Positions 26,101 through 39,280 of a stretch of 64,000 bases of DNA are shown here, piece after piece. Where the stretch lies: contig JAESIW010000129.1 of assembly GCA_016802295.1 (NCBI GenBank), forward strand, positions 62,001 through 126,000. The letters run 5' to 3'. The position numbers were made by a program, and so were the translations under genes. The DNA comes from Brachionus rotundiformis. Lineage: Eukaryota > Rotifera > Eurotatoria > Ploima > Brachionidae. The notes beneath the pieces are model-generated. The model saw only the letters and a program-made list of their open reading frames with translations, was not told the DNA's origin and did no database searches. Every line of letters starts with the position of its first letter. The stretch's first letter is position 1.

Positions 26101-29099
26101 GGTAAAAAATCTAAAATATTTCATAGAGACCCAGTTTTATCTTTTTTTAATATTTTCTGTGACTGGTAATTTTTGGTCAATTCTAAGCTAGAATTTTAAA
26201 AGGTACTAAATCAAACGATCCTCAATTCTATCATGAACTCACTTTTTTGGTCTGAATAAAAATTTATAAAACAAATATTTAATATCTAATTATATTTAAT
26301 AGGGTGGATTTTTCTATTAAAAAATTTACCTATTTACCTATTCAAAAATGAGTCGTCTAATGGATAATAGAAACCATAGCTCAAGTCAATAAGTCCTTTT
26401 TCTTTTATTTTCTAAATTAAAAAAATAATCAAAAATAAAAAATATTTTTTTTTAAATAGTTATAGAAAATTACTTTTTCATCGGAAAAAAAAAATAATTG
26501 CTGATCAGTTTGGTTGAGTGAGAACCAGTAGGGCTTCCACTTTTTGGATTTTTCGACTAAAAAAAGATAAAAGCTTTAGTTTGTTTATTTTTTTATATTG
26601 GCTTTTTTAATATCAAAAAGTAAAATTTGTCTTTTAATTTAAGTTAAAATTTTAATAATTCAGTACAAAGGTTTGGATTTAAATTTAGAAAAGAAAAAAA
26701 TTTAATTTTTTTCGAACCACGTCTTTAATAAAAAGAAAACACACAAAAAAATAGTTTGAAATAAAAATAAATTCTTATTTTATATATTCCAAGTCAGTAG
26801 ATTTAATGAGAAAAATGCTTAGGCAAAACATAAAGCGTAGGTTGTGTTGTTGAGTCGGAGAAGAAAAAAAATCAGCAAAAAAAATAATAAAAAATAAAAA
26901 AAAGACCCACTGTATTTGCTTAGGTATCCTTTTAGGACTATTTTATTCTTTTGGTTAAAATTGGTGCCATGGACATTAGTTTGATTAGAGCTGTTGGAGC
27001 TGTTTGAGTGACTAGGCTCGTTTGACTTGTTGAATGAGGATGAAGAGGACGAGAAGGCCTTTAGGATGGTGTCCGGGCAAAACTCGGTCCTGTTGGTCAA
27101 GTTGTTGAATGTGAGTGGCGATGAGAGCGATTTGGACATTATTGAGTTTTTTATTTCCAAATTGTCCTCATTAATAGATGCTTGTGACTTTATTTGATGC
27201 TTGTCGCTCATTTTGGAACGATTTAGGCGAAAGCTGAACAGCTTGTTCGAATGTTGGCTCGGATTGGTGATCGAAATGGCCGATTTTAGCGAGGATTCGT
27301 TCAAGCTGGCACTAAGACCGTTCGAGTACGACTCGCTGTTTTTGGTCATCATGTTCTCGTCGTACACGAACGATTTGTGCTTTTTGACCATGTCGATTTT
27401 GTTCGTAAGTGTTCTGTCAAAGTTCATTCTAAATATTGACTGATTGGTGGTGTCTCGGATGCCAGAAAAATCCAGCGGATGGCTCTCGGAGCGTCTGTGG
27501 CCTGCTTTGGTCAAACGAAAGCCTTCGGTAATGTCCTCGTTCATGTAGCGCTGGACTATGGCACTTATGCTTGTGTAATCGCGTCCGCCTATGTGGAAGT
27601 ACTTGACTGAGCCCGATTGGCATCCAGTGATGCGAAAGCGGTGCACTGAATTGTCCGCTAGGAAAAAGAGGGTATAATCGCCTGGTGACTGCTCGCTGGG
27701 TCGAACTAAATAGCTACAGTTGCCCGCTTTGGTAAAATAAGAAAAAAATTGTTAAAAAATAAATAATATGCTCAAAAATTTTTAAGGTATATTTTATCTA
27801 GACTTGTTTTTTGGCAAAAAATTTGACTATTAGCTCCTAACGCCTTTATTATTACCATTAAATATAATATAAACTATTAAGTTATAAAAATAAATAAATA
27901 AATAAATATATATATACATATGTATTTTCCTATTTATAAATGAAATAAAACTGCACCACATACCATTAGCAAGTATTGAGACAGCTTCTTCTTTTGTTAT
28001 GTTCGCATAGAACCATGGTTCAAATTGGTGCACTTTGTCATCGTCCTTGGAAAAAAAATTAATTGTCCGGTTAGCATAGAGACAGTGCTATAGTTCTTAT
28101 AGAAAATTAACAAAGAAGAAACTAATAAAAAAATATATTTTTTTTCTATTATGGAATTTTCTTTTTTTTTAAATTAAAATTAATAAAGGTAAAGAAAAAG
28201 GTAAACTATTTAGGCACATAATTTATTCTAGTTGATTTTTAAATTGGTTAATAGTTGAATTTGGCAAGAAACACTGATTAAGAGTATGTTTGGTAACAAG
28301 TAGGCGGTCAGGTTAGAGCCAGCCGGTCTGTACTTACCACTAGTGTTACACAATCGGCCTTGAGAAGGCCGTACTCGGCATTTTTGCACGCCTGAGCCCA
28401 CATCCATTCTCCATCGGCCAGCTCATTGTAGACTCTGAACAATTCGCCCAGCTTTTCTATATACAAAATGTCATCCTCTTCGTTCATCATCATGTCCAGA
28501 TTTTTGCTCAAATCGAACTCAATTTTGTTTGCCCGGCGAAACAACTTGACACTGACATAGAACTTTTCCAAATGGCAAACACGGCTCGGCGGCACAGGCT
28601 CGAGCAACTTCTCGTCCTTAACCAGCTCCGAGTAGTGCATGTAGTAGCTGATGAGAGTGTCGAGCTTGTTGAATTGGCGACCGCCGATGTAGTAGTCGCC
28701 AAGGACGGCAGTGATTCTGCAAAATGTGTGATTAAAGCCTTTTTTTTAAACCATTGGTGGTCCTTACTTGAAGTGGTGAATGATGGAAGAGAGCGACAAA
28801 TAGCTGAGCACATAGGAGCCAGTTGCTTTCTCGCTCTCTCTAACCAAAAAGCTTCCTGACTTGTTGGTCTCGCGCAGGATCATCTCGGCCCGGCAGCGGT
28901 CCAAGCGCCCGTGGTACCACTTGTCCATGCTGGGCGCCTCCTTGTCTATCGGAAGTATGGTAAATGGCTGCTGTTTCTGCTTCAAATGGTACAATAGATC
29001 AGCGTTTGTGTAAGATGAGAGACAATTGGTAGACGGCGATGAGGGCAAAATTGATTCAGATTGATTTATTTGATCATTTTGATTCGAATTAAAATTCAT
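20147..29099 (-). CDS. RASA1: p120 RasGAP (SH2-SH3-SH2-PH-C2-RasGAP)
   Basis: Seven exons in consistent phase: 29099-28768, 28716-28338, 28045-27964, 27726-26911, 26556-26474, 26411-26338, 22364-20147; about 1327 residues against 1047 in human. Order: SH2 (about 61-150, FLVR Arg R87), SH3 (about 160-235), second SH2 (about 250-330, Arg R273), a Ser/Asn-rich linker of about 190 residues, PH (about 525-630, spread over four exons, central W543), C2, then RasGAP with the arginine finger in LFRPATC (R966) and FLRLLCPALLNP (about 1093-1104). It should turn off Ras downstream of tyrosine kinases. Unusual: about 90 extra Ser/Ala/Phe-rich residues inside the GAP domain after LLNPKNFGL, and a very GC-rich last exon. 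Intron 22365-26337 is 4 kb; the others are 51-355 bp. Confidence 0.95.
22440..22850 (+). mobile_element. LINE 3' end relic (non-LTR retrotransposon)
   Basis: Plus-strand translation, with stops and frameshifts, shows the familiar end of LINE ORF2: a KRLCWLGHVLRM-like segment near 22645, then a GMTWGEAKVKAKD-like segment near 22750. The ending ATCAAAAGTGATGACC is shared with the relic at 24265. It lies antisense in the RASA1 intron and is clearly dead. Confidence 0.6.
23041..23275 (+). mobile_element. Second, shorter LINE 3' end relic
   Basis: Contains a GHVQNE-like word near 23055 and an AMTWEEAKIKVKDRL-like word near 23220, the same signature as the relic at 22440 with heavy decay between. 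It is separate from the first and in the same orientation. Confidence 0.5.
24265..24375 (+). mobile_element. Third LINE tail fragment
   Basis: The sequence near 24345 (CAAATCAAAAGTAATGACCT, then TATGCTTCACAAAG) is a near match to the end of the relic at 22440. Only the tail is left. Confidence 0.35.
24403..24427 (+). repeat. Short ATGGTA hexamer repeat
   Basis: About four head-to-tail copies of ATGGTA. A minor microsatellite close to a LINE tail, perhaps the simple-repeat terminus of that element. Confidence 0.7.
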
Positions 29100-29329
29100 T
29101 TTGTATTTTTTTAATTAATTAAAATTTGAAAAAAAATTTTTTTTTTAAACAAACATTCGAAACAAGCAATATAAAAAAATACATCAAAACAAAAACACTA
29201 AAATTTAGAATAAATTTTTAAAATTAAAATTTTTGATTGATTAAAATTTTTAGAATAATAGAAAGAGAGTTGGAAAAAAATGAATAAATATAAAGAAAAA
29301 ATATAAAGAAAAACCGAGCAAGATATATA

Positions 29330-29365
29330 AAGAGAATGAGAGAGAAAGAGAGAGAGAGAGAAAAA
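29330..29365 (+). repeat. GA-rich microsatellite
   Basis: Imperfect GA repeat about 250 bp upstream of the RASA1 start codon, on the promoter side of that gene. Confidence 0.7.
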
Positions 29366-29539
29366 GCATTTAAAATAGTAATAGTAGCTTCGTAGGCGTT
29401 CGTATTTCGTCTACGCTTCTCTTTTCCCCATCCAACCACCACACTTAAACCATCTATCTCTAACATTTTGTATTTACTTTTGTATCTATACTTAAATTAT
29501 TAAAATTTTTATTTTTCAGAAATTAAATTTGAAATAAAA

Positions 29540-29544
<5 letters not shown>

Positions 29545-29571
<27 letters not shown>
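29545..29571. repeat. TA dinucleotide microsatellite
   Basis: Thirteen uninterrupted TA units, self-complementary. Confidence 0.9.
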
Positions 29572-29576
<5 letters not shown>

Positions 29577-32500
29577 TTACAATATGTTCTTTATGCTTTA
29601 TTTTTATTAATAGCTAAAAATTGGAACACTTAACATATACAAGATATTTGATTTATTAAGAATTTAATTGCATGAGTCTGTGCAGATATATAAAAAAGAG
29701 ATACTTTGTGTGTGTGTGGTGTAATGCGTGGTGAACAGGTAAGGTGATTTTGTGTCTCCCATAAAAAGCACCTTTTGCTTATGTTTTCCATTTTTTCGAT
29801 TAAAATTCCAAGACCAATTATAAACATATTACTAGATTAAAAAAGCAAATATTACTAAAAAATATCTTAGTCTGAGTATTTTTTTCAAATGACGCAAATA
29901 ATCTCAATTAAGAAAAATTATCTAGTTGCTTTTAATTAGATATATTTGAAAGTAGCTAATTTAGCTAAGTGTTGTCCTAAACATTGGAAAATTTCTAATA
30001 GTTTAAACACTTTTTAAATTATGGTTAAAAATATTTTTCACTAAACAAATTAAATAATAAATTATGTCTCTCTCTTTTTTAAATTCATTTATACAACCAA
30101 ATATTTTTATTAATTAGATTTTCAAACTTTTAAAGTCGAATTGTATACATGTTTAAATGAACGACTTTAAGAAAGGGTCCAAATAGTGACCAAATATGCC
30201 AGAGTAAAAACGACTGACACGTATTTAAAAGCTTTTAATGAATTTATTCCAAAGGTTGCATCAGATCGTAATACCTTCATTCAAAGAGTCATAGCTCTTC
30301 AACCAACGTCTATTACGTAATAAAAAATTAAAAAATTAAATAGAAAAATAAACTTTTATAACATTTTTGAAAATAAATTAAATTTATTAAAATAAATGAT
30401 TAAATTTGGGCTCGTTTAAACCTTAAGTTTAAATAAGTGTCGAAAAAAAATCAAAAACTTAAATGCACGAATTAAAACATTTAATCAATTGTAAAAAAGA
30501 TAATTATTTTTCCTTTAGACAAGAGAACGTTAAATAAAACTAAGTAGACAGTAAAATAAAAAATTCTGTCAAAAAAAATGAATCTAATAATAAAACACAC
30601 ACAGAGATAAATACTGAAATATTGTTGTTTTTATACAAAGATAAGCTGCTACTTCCCACCTAAATTATACTAAATAAAAAACAAACAGACATCATATTTG
30701 ATAAAAAAATAATATTTTTAAATCATTTGAGAATGTGCCTAGACTTAGCTTATTTTCAAATTTCAATTAAATAAATGGATTTTTCAATTGATTAAATTTT
30801 TTTTTATCTTCTTAAGGATTTTACCAATCCATGTGGATAACTTAAATTCCAGTTTATAAAATCCCCTATCAAAATTTCACATCAATATTTGATAATTAAA
30901 TTGATGGTGTGTTTCAACCATTTGGAAAAAATAGATAGATTAATTTCAATCAAAAATATGCAGAAAATTTATTCATAAAAAAATCTTTTAAAAATAGAGG
31001 CCAGAATGGATAGGTTGGAAAAATATATTTTTTCTTCTAAGGCATAATTATAAATTCAAGCTTGATTAATAAAAAGTACTCAAAGTCCGAATTACTATTC
31101 CTGTTAAAGACCCTTAGAAAAAATTTCATAATTTCATAAAAGATATTTCTCTAAATTAGCTAGAGCTTTTTCTAATTAATAAAATATTTTGATTTTATTT
31201 TCTTTTAAATAATAATTTGTTTGTTTAGACAGTTTTTTTAAATGTAATAACTCAAGATATCTTGAGTATGTCACAAGTTTTTTTTTGTCTTGGAAACTTA
31301 GCTTTTAACTTTAACATGCTAATATGGAATAATCTATTTATTTTACACAATCAAAATGAAGAAAAAAATACGAAATGTTAACTTAAAAAATTTATAAACA
31401 ATTTATTTTAATTAAACAAAAAAATGAGAGCTTGAAAAATAAAATCAAATGATCAACTAAATTTAATTGACAATTCTTTTTCGTTTGAATATTGAGTTAA
31501 ATATAGAATTTGAAATTAGATAAAGTAATCGCCAATAATGAAGAAAACAAATTTTGAAGATACTTTTGATATAGTTATAATTATGATTAGAAAAGAGATA
31601 ATTTTAAATTTTTATTCAAAAATCAAAATAAACAAAAATTGACTTAAAAAAAGAAACTTACATGTTGAATTTTCATCAAACCATAATTAAAAACACGTAA
31701 TTAAAATTTTTAAAATTAAGTACGAAGTTTAATTTTTATTCCAAATGATCAAGATTTAATTATTTGGGTTTGTTTTCTTTAATTTTACTTACTTTGTTTC
31801 CGTAATTTAAATAAGTTTAAAATTCTAAAAAGGTACAAATATTTGAAACCAAAATAGCCTTCAAATGTAATGAATCTTTAAATTTTGGTATACTTGACAA
31901 AATTTAGTGGTAGATCAAGATTGGCTCAATACCAGAACTTTAGAAAGCAGGAGAGAGTGGTTGCGTCCATCTCAAACAGCCAACCACACGTTCAAAGAGG
32001 AGACTTGGATAGAAAGATAATGAGGTTTTTTATGGAATGACTGTGGTAAAATATAGAGCTCTTTTGTGAACAATTTGGAAAAAAATAAAAAATTTGGTCA
32101 TCCGAAAGCTTGATTAGTTCCTCCAGGATAATATAGGCCACATTTACCAACGAAAACTAGTTTCAACACGAAATAAATTTGTAAATTTAAAACCCTAAAT
32201 GCCGCAACATATGGATTCCCATTCTGGTACATTTAATTAATTAAAAAATTATTCAAATTTTTGAACTTATAATTTATTTTAATGATAGAAATTTTAAAGG
32301 TCTGTGTTCCAAAATGTAAATAAATGCAAAAAATATTGTCTGATACCACTTCTAGGTAAATTTTCATTTAAAGTTTTATTTGTTAAATAGAAAAACTTTT
32401 CTTAAACCCGAGGAAAAGCTGAAATCTGTACTTGAATCTAAACCAACTACATTATGAGCTTTTTTAAATTAGAAAAAGATCACATTTAAATTATAAATTA

Positions 32501-34876
32501 ACCTCGATTTAAGTTTTGTTTGGTAAAATTATTCTAAATGAATTACGCCCATAAAAAAAGCCTAGAAAAATAACATTTATTCTTTGGAAAAGCTTTGCAA
32601 GTCAGATTTAAACCAAATAAATGGTCTAATAAAGATCACAAAATATCTCCTTTTTTTCAAAATATATGATAAACTTTTTGGTTAGGCACTTGTTATTTCA
32701 AAAGTTAAAATTTTGAATTTTTTTAATTTGTAAATATTTGTAGACTGTTTAAGTGCCTAAGTAGATATTAAAAATTACTGCTTCAAATAAATTAACTACA
32801 TAAATTTGGTCAAATTAATGAACCGGAAAAATTGTTGCGCGATTAAAGCGCTTGAGTATTGATAAATTGAAGTACTAAATTTCCTTCAATCAATCAACTA
32901 AAATAAAAAACTAATAAACCTATGTATTTTTGAATAATTTAAAGGCCTATTTACTACCTAAACTAATTAAATTGGTAAATTATTTGTTCCAAACCCTGCC
33001 ATAGCTCTTATATTAAATATCAAATATTGAGGTACACAAAAAGCTCTCGGTTTTTATATTATTAACTACGAAATAATTTTCAAAAATCTTTAGGCAATAA
33101 AATCAGCCGAGTTTACATTTGAAGAAAAGAAAAGGCTAACTAACAAAATAAATGCCACTAATTTTGTTTAATTAATATAAAACTATTCTATATATTCAAG
33201 TATTATAAGAGTAAAAGAGTTAATTAGAGTAGTCATTTCTTTCTTTTATGCTAATTTAGCTAACAGGACCAGCAAATGAGCCAAAAAACTAACAAGATGA
33301 GATAAGTACATACCAAAATGGAATTCTAAATAAATTAAAGATTATTTTTAGTAATTATTTTTCAAAAAAGGATAAATTAGAAAACTTAATTTATGCTTCA
33401 AAAAGGCTAGAAATATTTTAAGCTTATTTTTCTAAAAGAAAATTAGAAAATGACCATGAATCAAAAGTTTTAAAGATTTTTTTCGCTCTTGTTTAAGTTC
33501 TTAATGTTAGGCAAAAATTATTTTTTAAGCAGAATTTATCCTAAGAATAATTTGTTTATATTTTAAATTAATTATTAGTTTGATTTTAAAGCTGGCAAAT
33601 ATTCTTTTTCATCCAAATATTCCTGGTTGAATAAGCCTTAAAGAAAATTCAAAACAATTAAATTAGTTATATAATTTTGATAAATGAAGTTTAATTCCAG
33701 GCACAAAATTTACTTTGTACTTTAAAAATAGATTTTAATTTTCAAATTTAATTAAATTAGTTCACTTGTATGAGAATGGTTTTTTGTGATTCATAGATTA
33801 AAAACAGATAATTTAATTGATTAATTTGTATTCTATTTTATATAAAATATTGATCAATAACAAATTATATAATTTTAAAATCATATCAAAAATATTTTAT
33901 TAACATATTTTGAAGATCCAAAATAAAATTGGAAAATAATGGTCGAATTTTTTTATTGTTTCCAATTTTATCTTTGTTGTCTTAAACTTGAAAAAATCCT
34001 TTCAAAAAATTCGAACTCAATTTAAGAGCTAAAATTAAATTTTTACCAACAAGACCAGCATAGGTTAAATGAATAAAGTTTTTGCCAAAATAAAATCCAA
34101 AAGCATAAGCTTTCTAACCATTAGGTCAAAATAAACTGCATAAACCAAAGAAACTTTTAAATTTATACTTTTGGATATTTTTCAATTAAATGATCAATCA
34201 AGAATTTTTTAATAACAATCCGGTCACTGAAGCAATACTAATTTAAACAACTAAACTTTGATGGCCTAATTTTGCGCAATCATTTGGTAATTATTCTCTC
34301 AAAAATCATCCAAGTTTAATTTTTCAATTAAAAAGCACCATTTACATTGCCAAATTAGGCACTGGTAATTGATCAGAATGAAGTTTGTGCAGCATTTCAA
34401 GTCACCAGTAGCTGCATGAGTTGTTTACCAAAAAAACAAAATAGTTTAAATTTTCTAATTGGGAATTTCCTTCTACTCAGGAAAAGAAAAAAATGCCAAC
34501 CATTTAAGAGAGAAAAAACAAAAAAAAAAGATTTTATAAGTTTTCCAATTTCAGTGAAATAGGAGCACGAACCAATTTTAGCTATTTTCCTATTTTAAAA
34601 ATGGTTTCTTTTATTTCAATCAAATATTTCTAGTTTATTCCTTGAGAGTGTAATCAAAACTTTTATTTCTTTTTCGTTCTCGCTTGCCAAATACAACAAT
34701 AAAAATACAAATCATAGCTAAATACCAAAATAACTTATATAAAAATAAATTTTTGTCACCCTTGCTTAAACGCAATACAAACAAAAAACTCATCAATTTT
34801 TAATACAAAATCTTCTTTTTTATTAAATTAAAAAAAAAAAAAACACCTTGAATTTATTTTGTTGTGTGGCTAGTTG

Positions 34877-34894
34877 ATGGGAAATGGGAAATAA
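34877..34894 (+). promoter_or_regulatory. Upstream mini-ORF overlapping the calpain start
   Basis: ATG GGA AAT GGG AAA TAA begins seven bases before the calpain ATG at 34884, in another frame, and overlaps it. If the transcript starts upstream, ribosomes would meet this five-codon frame first, which could dampen or gate calpain translation. Confidence 0.5.
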
Positions 34895-37049
34895 ATTATG
34901 GAAGTGTGATATGTGCGAGTATACCAATATGGTAGAGGCTGACAAATGCGTCAAATGCATGAGCCCGCGTCCAATCCAGGTTTCCAAGAGCTTTGCTGTC
35001 GAGGAGCCAATACAATCGCAAAAGTTGTCATTCAAGCAAATGTCTTTGGACAACTGGAACGATCTCAAGTGGAGGCTTAACCAGCGCGCAAGTCAAACAT
35101 CGCGTAATTTTTTAACCCGAAGTTTGAACCATTTTATCGATACAGAATTTCCGCCTTTTAAGCAATCATTGTACATGAATGGCTCTCGAATAAAGCGATC
35201 CAATCTCATACACTCGAATGGCTTCAAGCAGGTCAAAAAATGGCTTAGGCCACATGAAGTCTCAGTGTCGTCAGAGGAGGGCTTTTTGCCAGTTTCTCTG
35301 TTCGCTGATCCTTCGCCAAAGGACGTGATTCAGGGCGAACTGGGCACTTGTTGGTTCCTCAGCGCTTTGGCCCTTTTGGCTGAAAAGCCTTTCTTGCTAC
35401 TAAATTGTATGGTCACTCAAAAGTACAACCTCGACGGCCTGCACCAAGTGCGTCTGTGTCGTCGTGGCGAATGGATCGTGGTCAATATTGACGACTATTT
35501 ACCATGTGATAAATTCAATCAATTGGTATTTTCATATGGACGAAGGCGTCAGTTTTGGGTGCCTTTTATGGAAAAAGCTTTGGCAAAATTGTATGGAAGC
35601 TATGAAGCTGTGGCCAGGGGTGCGTGCGCCGAAGGTTTGCAGACCCTAACTGGAGAACCATGCGAAGTTCTTTATTTACAGCTTGGAATTTCAAATAGAC
35701 CAGACATGGAAATGCCTCATCATGTTGGAATGCACGAGACAACTCCCAATGTAATATGGCAAAAGATAATTATTTCCAGAAAACTTGGCTACTTAATGAC
35801 CACTCTATGCTATAACGAAAACCTTAGATACGAGTCCTTTGACAAGCTTGGACTCCTCAATAGACACATTTATTCTATTTTGGATGCTAAAGAGTTCATT
35901 TACAATGGAAACAAGACCCAATTGTTGAGATTAAGTAGGCTTATTAATTTGATAAAAATTATTTTTTATATAAATTAGTTAATTAGATTTTATTAATTAA
36001 TTAAATATTTGTTATATTAAATTAATATTTATTTAACTTTAAAAGGAAACCCTTGGGGTCACAAAGAGTGGAAGGGCGACTGGTCAAATGGATGGCCCAA
36101 ATGGCCAGAACAAATTAAAAAAAAGCTCAGTGTGTACTCGAACAACAATGGCTGCTTTTGGATATCTTTTGATGATGTTTTAAAATATTTCTATGACATC
36201 ACAATTTGTAAGGTTCGTGCCGACTGGACCGAATCACGCCAATCGTCCTACTTCTACGACTACTCTTACGGAGCTGAGGTGTACATGATTACGGTCAATC
36301 AGCCCGGAGTGCACCAGTTTGAGATAGAATTGTTTGCCACGGGCCGAAAGAGCCAAGTTTTTGACCGAAACGATGACCCGGACATAGATTTGTGTCTCGT
36401 TTTGTGCAAGGTAAACGATCCGAACAATAACTCGGGTCTAATGTGTATAGCGTTTGAGCACAGCGTTGAGTACTACATCACTTTGTCTGCATCGCTAACA
36501 CCTGGCAACTACATGGTATTTGCTACTTCCATCAAAGCCATTTCTATTCAGAACAATGAAAAATCGATGTACAAAGATCAAGACAACAATCACTTTTCCT
36601 ATAATATCATTTTCCATGGCCAGACCAGCTTTGTGCTTAATAGGGCTGTTTTGGCCACTGAGATAATCACGGACATATTTTTCAGTGTGGCCCAGAAGGA
36701 CAAAAGAATAAAGCATGAGCTAAACGGCATGGTCAGAACATATGTAATTGCTGGTTCGTGTACGCATGGTATTTTTATTGAAAACCTAAGCACCAATAAT
36801 GCTGTCAAAGTGGCACTTGATATATCTACATCGAAAAATTTGGAATCTACAAGGCTGAACAATTTGACTGTAGATTATTTGTATCCAGGCACAAGACAGC
36901 TAATTGCGTTTCTCACACCGCTAAACTATCGCAATGGTTATATAATAGGATACAAACTGGACACCCAATTGTACCAGTACTGTACCGGTGGTAATTATCC
37001 ATCAGTTCCACTTGCATTCGCTGGTCTTCATGCTGTGCGAAAAATTTAA
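34884..37049 (+). CDS. Calpain-15/SOL-like cysteine protease with RanBP2-type zinc finger
   Basis: Exons 34884-35934 and 36046-37049, joined in phase 1 across a 111-bp intron, give 684 residues. The N-terminus WKCDMC...NMVEADKCVKC (residues 6-25) is a RanBP2-type zinc finger, as in calpain-15 (small optic lobes). The protease core carries the triad Cys156 in GELGTCWFLSA, His328 in LGLLNRHIYSI and Asn352 in RLRNPWGHKEW, plus the family FWISFDDVLKYF segment, so it should be an active Ca2+-dependent protease. The remaining about 280 residues are beta-rich and correspond to the C-terminal part of calpain-15. There is no penta-EF-hand domain. Residues 327-328 read Arg-His where calpains usually have Gly-His. 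The intron falls between Leu350 and the catalytic Asn segment. Confidence 0.9.
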
Positions 37050-38058
37050 TTTCCCAATCCATGTATATAAAGAAATCAATGTTATTTATTTTTTATATTT
37101 TATTTTTTTCAGACCCGGTCCTCTTGTTAATTATTAATCTTAATAAAATTTTAGTTAATTTGCCACTTTCTAAATTTACAAAAGTCTAAATTAAATCTAA
37201 TCTAATCTAAGTTATTTATAATTGTATTTATATTGAAAATGACTATTAAATTTATTTATTAATCAAAAAGTATAATTAATTTTATGGCAATTGCTTTTTA
37301 TTTTTCTGCTAAGCGTTTTGTTTCTTATGTTTAAACAAAGTAAAATTTTAAGAAGCTTGATATTTATTATTTTATTTAAAGCTATTTTATTTGAATTGAA
37401 GTTTATGGCTTTGATGTAAATCCATTTATTCAAAGTCAAGCTAGAACTTAACCTTAAGAATAGTTGTCAAGCATTAACTACCAATTATGATATTTGATGG
37501 TGCATCAAATTTTTTCAATTTGGCTTAATTTGAGTTAGTTTTAAGTATAGACTTTTAAGTCATATACTTAGTCTCGTAGCAACGTTTTTAAAAAATAATT
37601 ATTCAATTAATTTAGTGCTCAATTAGTCAAGTTTACATTTAAAAATTTAAAATTTTAATCTATAAAATGGATGAGTTTTTTTAAGGTCCAAAAGTGAGCA
37701 AAAAAATGTTCCAAAGTGGACCGAAATTTTGATTTAAAATAAAGTAATGATTAAATTAGTATTTGTTTGATTAAAATTTTAGCTACAATATTTTAAAATA
37801 TTTTAAAAAAAAATTTTTTAATGTTGTGAAAATATTCTAAAATATTTATAAACTGATATTAAGAACCAGCTATAAATTTATATCAACTTTACATTTTGGT
37901 AATAGTATGGTTTCAACCATGTTATTAAATGGTTACTAAAACAAAAATGTCGAATATATCAACTTTATTTCTGTTAAAATAATTATAACAGTTATTAATT
38001 TAACAATTTTACCTTTTTAAAATAAAATTTCTTAAGTACTTTTTTTGTTTTATTAAAA
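37050..38058. other. Intergenic spacer
   Basis: About 1 kb of AT-rich DNA between two plus-strand genes. No open frame or repeat of note. Confidence 0.5.
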
Positions 38059-38878
38059 ATGCCATTTTATGACTATACAGCGAAAAAAAACGGCAATTCA
38101 AACGATTATACAGTATCAAAATTCAAATTTCCTCATTGATAAAATTCTAATTAGTCTAATTTAGCGAAGACCTGATGGATTTGAAAATAAACAAAATGAA
38201 AGGCTGCTTAACCAGAATCCCCAGAATGTACTTAATTCACTTCCCCCAATAAACCAGCCATTTGTTCAACCGGCTGCCAGCGTTCAGAGAACAGCTAGCT
38301 TAAGCAATCCGCCAATGAATCCAACAGTACAGTACCGGTTCGTAAGTCCTCCAATTCAGCAGCAACCATTAATCGTGGCACCACCACCACCGCAGCCTAA
38401 ACCAAAGCCGGACACCAGAAATATATTTGTGGCCACTGACGATGTACAAACTTCGAACAAAGCTATTCAAATAGAAAAGGATCTTTTGAAACTTGTATCC
38501 AAATCGGTCAATACAGATCTTAGGCATGACCAAGTAAGAGCAAAAAATGATAAGCCAAAGATCAATTTTGTCAATGAAGGCTTCAGAACTTATTATGATG
38601 ATGTAACTTTAGAAATATTAAAGAAATATAAAAATTTTAATTTATTGGTGTAGCAAGCCGATGTGTTGGGTGTAATGTGTTTTTTGTGCTGTGCCAATTG
38701 TTGCCAGGGTTGTAACAACATTTGTAGAGGATGCCGAAATAACATATCATGTCCAGTCTACTGCTGGATCATTTTTATTATTCCAGTATTTTTTATATTT
38801 TTAGGAGGAATAATTGTAGCTGCATTGTATGGTCTGAGTGTGAATGTTTTGCGCTGTGCCATTTTAGAATGCAGCTAA
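38059..38878 (+). CDS. Small proline-rich, cysteine-rich single-pass membrane protein
   Basis: Exons 38059-38112, 38165-38602 and 38654-38878, all phase 0, with introns of 52 and 51 bp, give 238 residues. Residues 1-165 are hydrophilic, with proline-rich runs (a PPPPQPKPKP stretch) of the kind bound by SH3 or WW domains. Next comes a block with many Cys (CFLCCANCCQGCNNICRGC), then a hydrophobic helix (about WIIFIIPVFFIFLGGIIVAA) and a short tail. The Cys cluster beside the helix could be palmitoylated. There is no signal peptide. I do not recognise the family. Splice sites and phase agreement make it a likely real gene. Confidence 0.65.
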
Positions 38879-39280
38879 ATTTGGCTCGCAAAAATTATTT
38901 GAAGTTTTCCAGGCTCTATTAAAAAATCATGTTTTATTTAATATGAAAATTAATAAAAAAAAATACATATTTAATCAAATTGTTTATGCTGCACGGTAAA
39001 CTGAAATCACTTATTTACCTAAAAAAGGCCAACTCAATTAAACATTTATTTATATTTATTTTTATTTTTATTTTAAATTTTGGCACCTAAATAAATTTGT
39101 TTTATTAAAATTTTCACTTAGTTTTTGCTAAAAATATACCCCTTGGAAATATTTGATTATTTTATATCATACATGAAGTGTTTTCGTTTAATTTATAAAA
39201 TTTTATTAAAATACTTTTAAAAATAATAATTGAAAAAAAGAAAAAGAAAAGATAAAAAAATAAGTTTAAAACTTGTTTTT
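38879..39280. other. Convergent 3' spacer
   Basis: AT-rich spacer between convergent genes, with poly-A-signal-like words on both strands. Nothing else seen. Confidence 0.4.

Larger units (their letters stand above)
22365..26337 (-). other. Large RASA1 intron carrying retroelement relics
   Basis: A 4-kb intron splitting the PH domain between FLNR and SYCFQIV. Apart from the LINE tails listed separately and a short hexamer repeat near 24403, it is featureless AT-rich sequence. A 68-codon frame at 25304 has no recognisable content. Confidence 0.6.
29100..34883. other. 5.8-kb gene desert between RASA1 and calpain
   Basis: Divergent intergenic region. It must hold both promoters. It contains a GA-rich tract (about 29330-29365) and a TA microsatellite (29545-29571). 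A stretch at about 31900-32170 is less AT-biased than its surroundings but gives no protein I recognise. No RNA gene or open frame is supportable. Confidence 0.5.
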
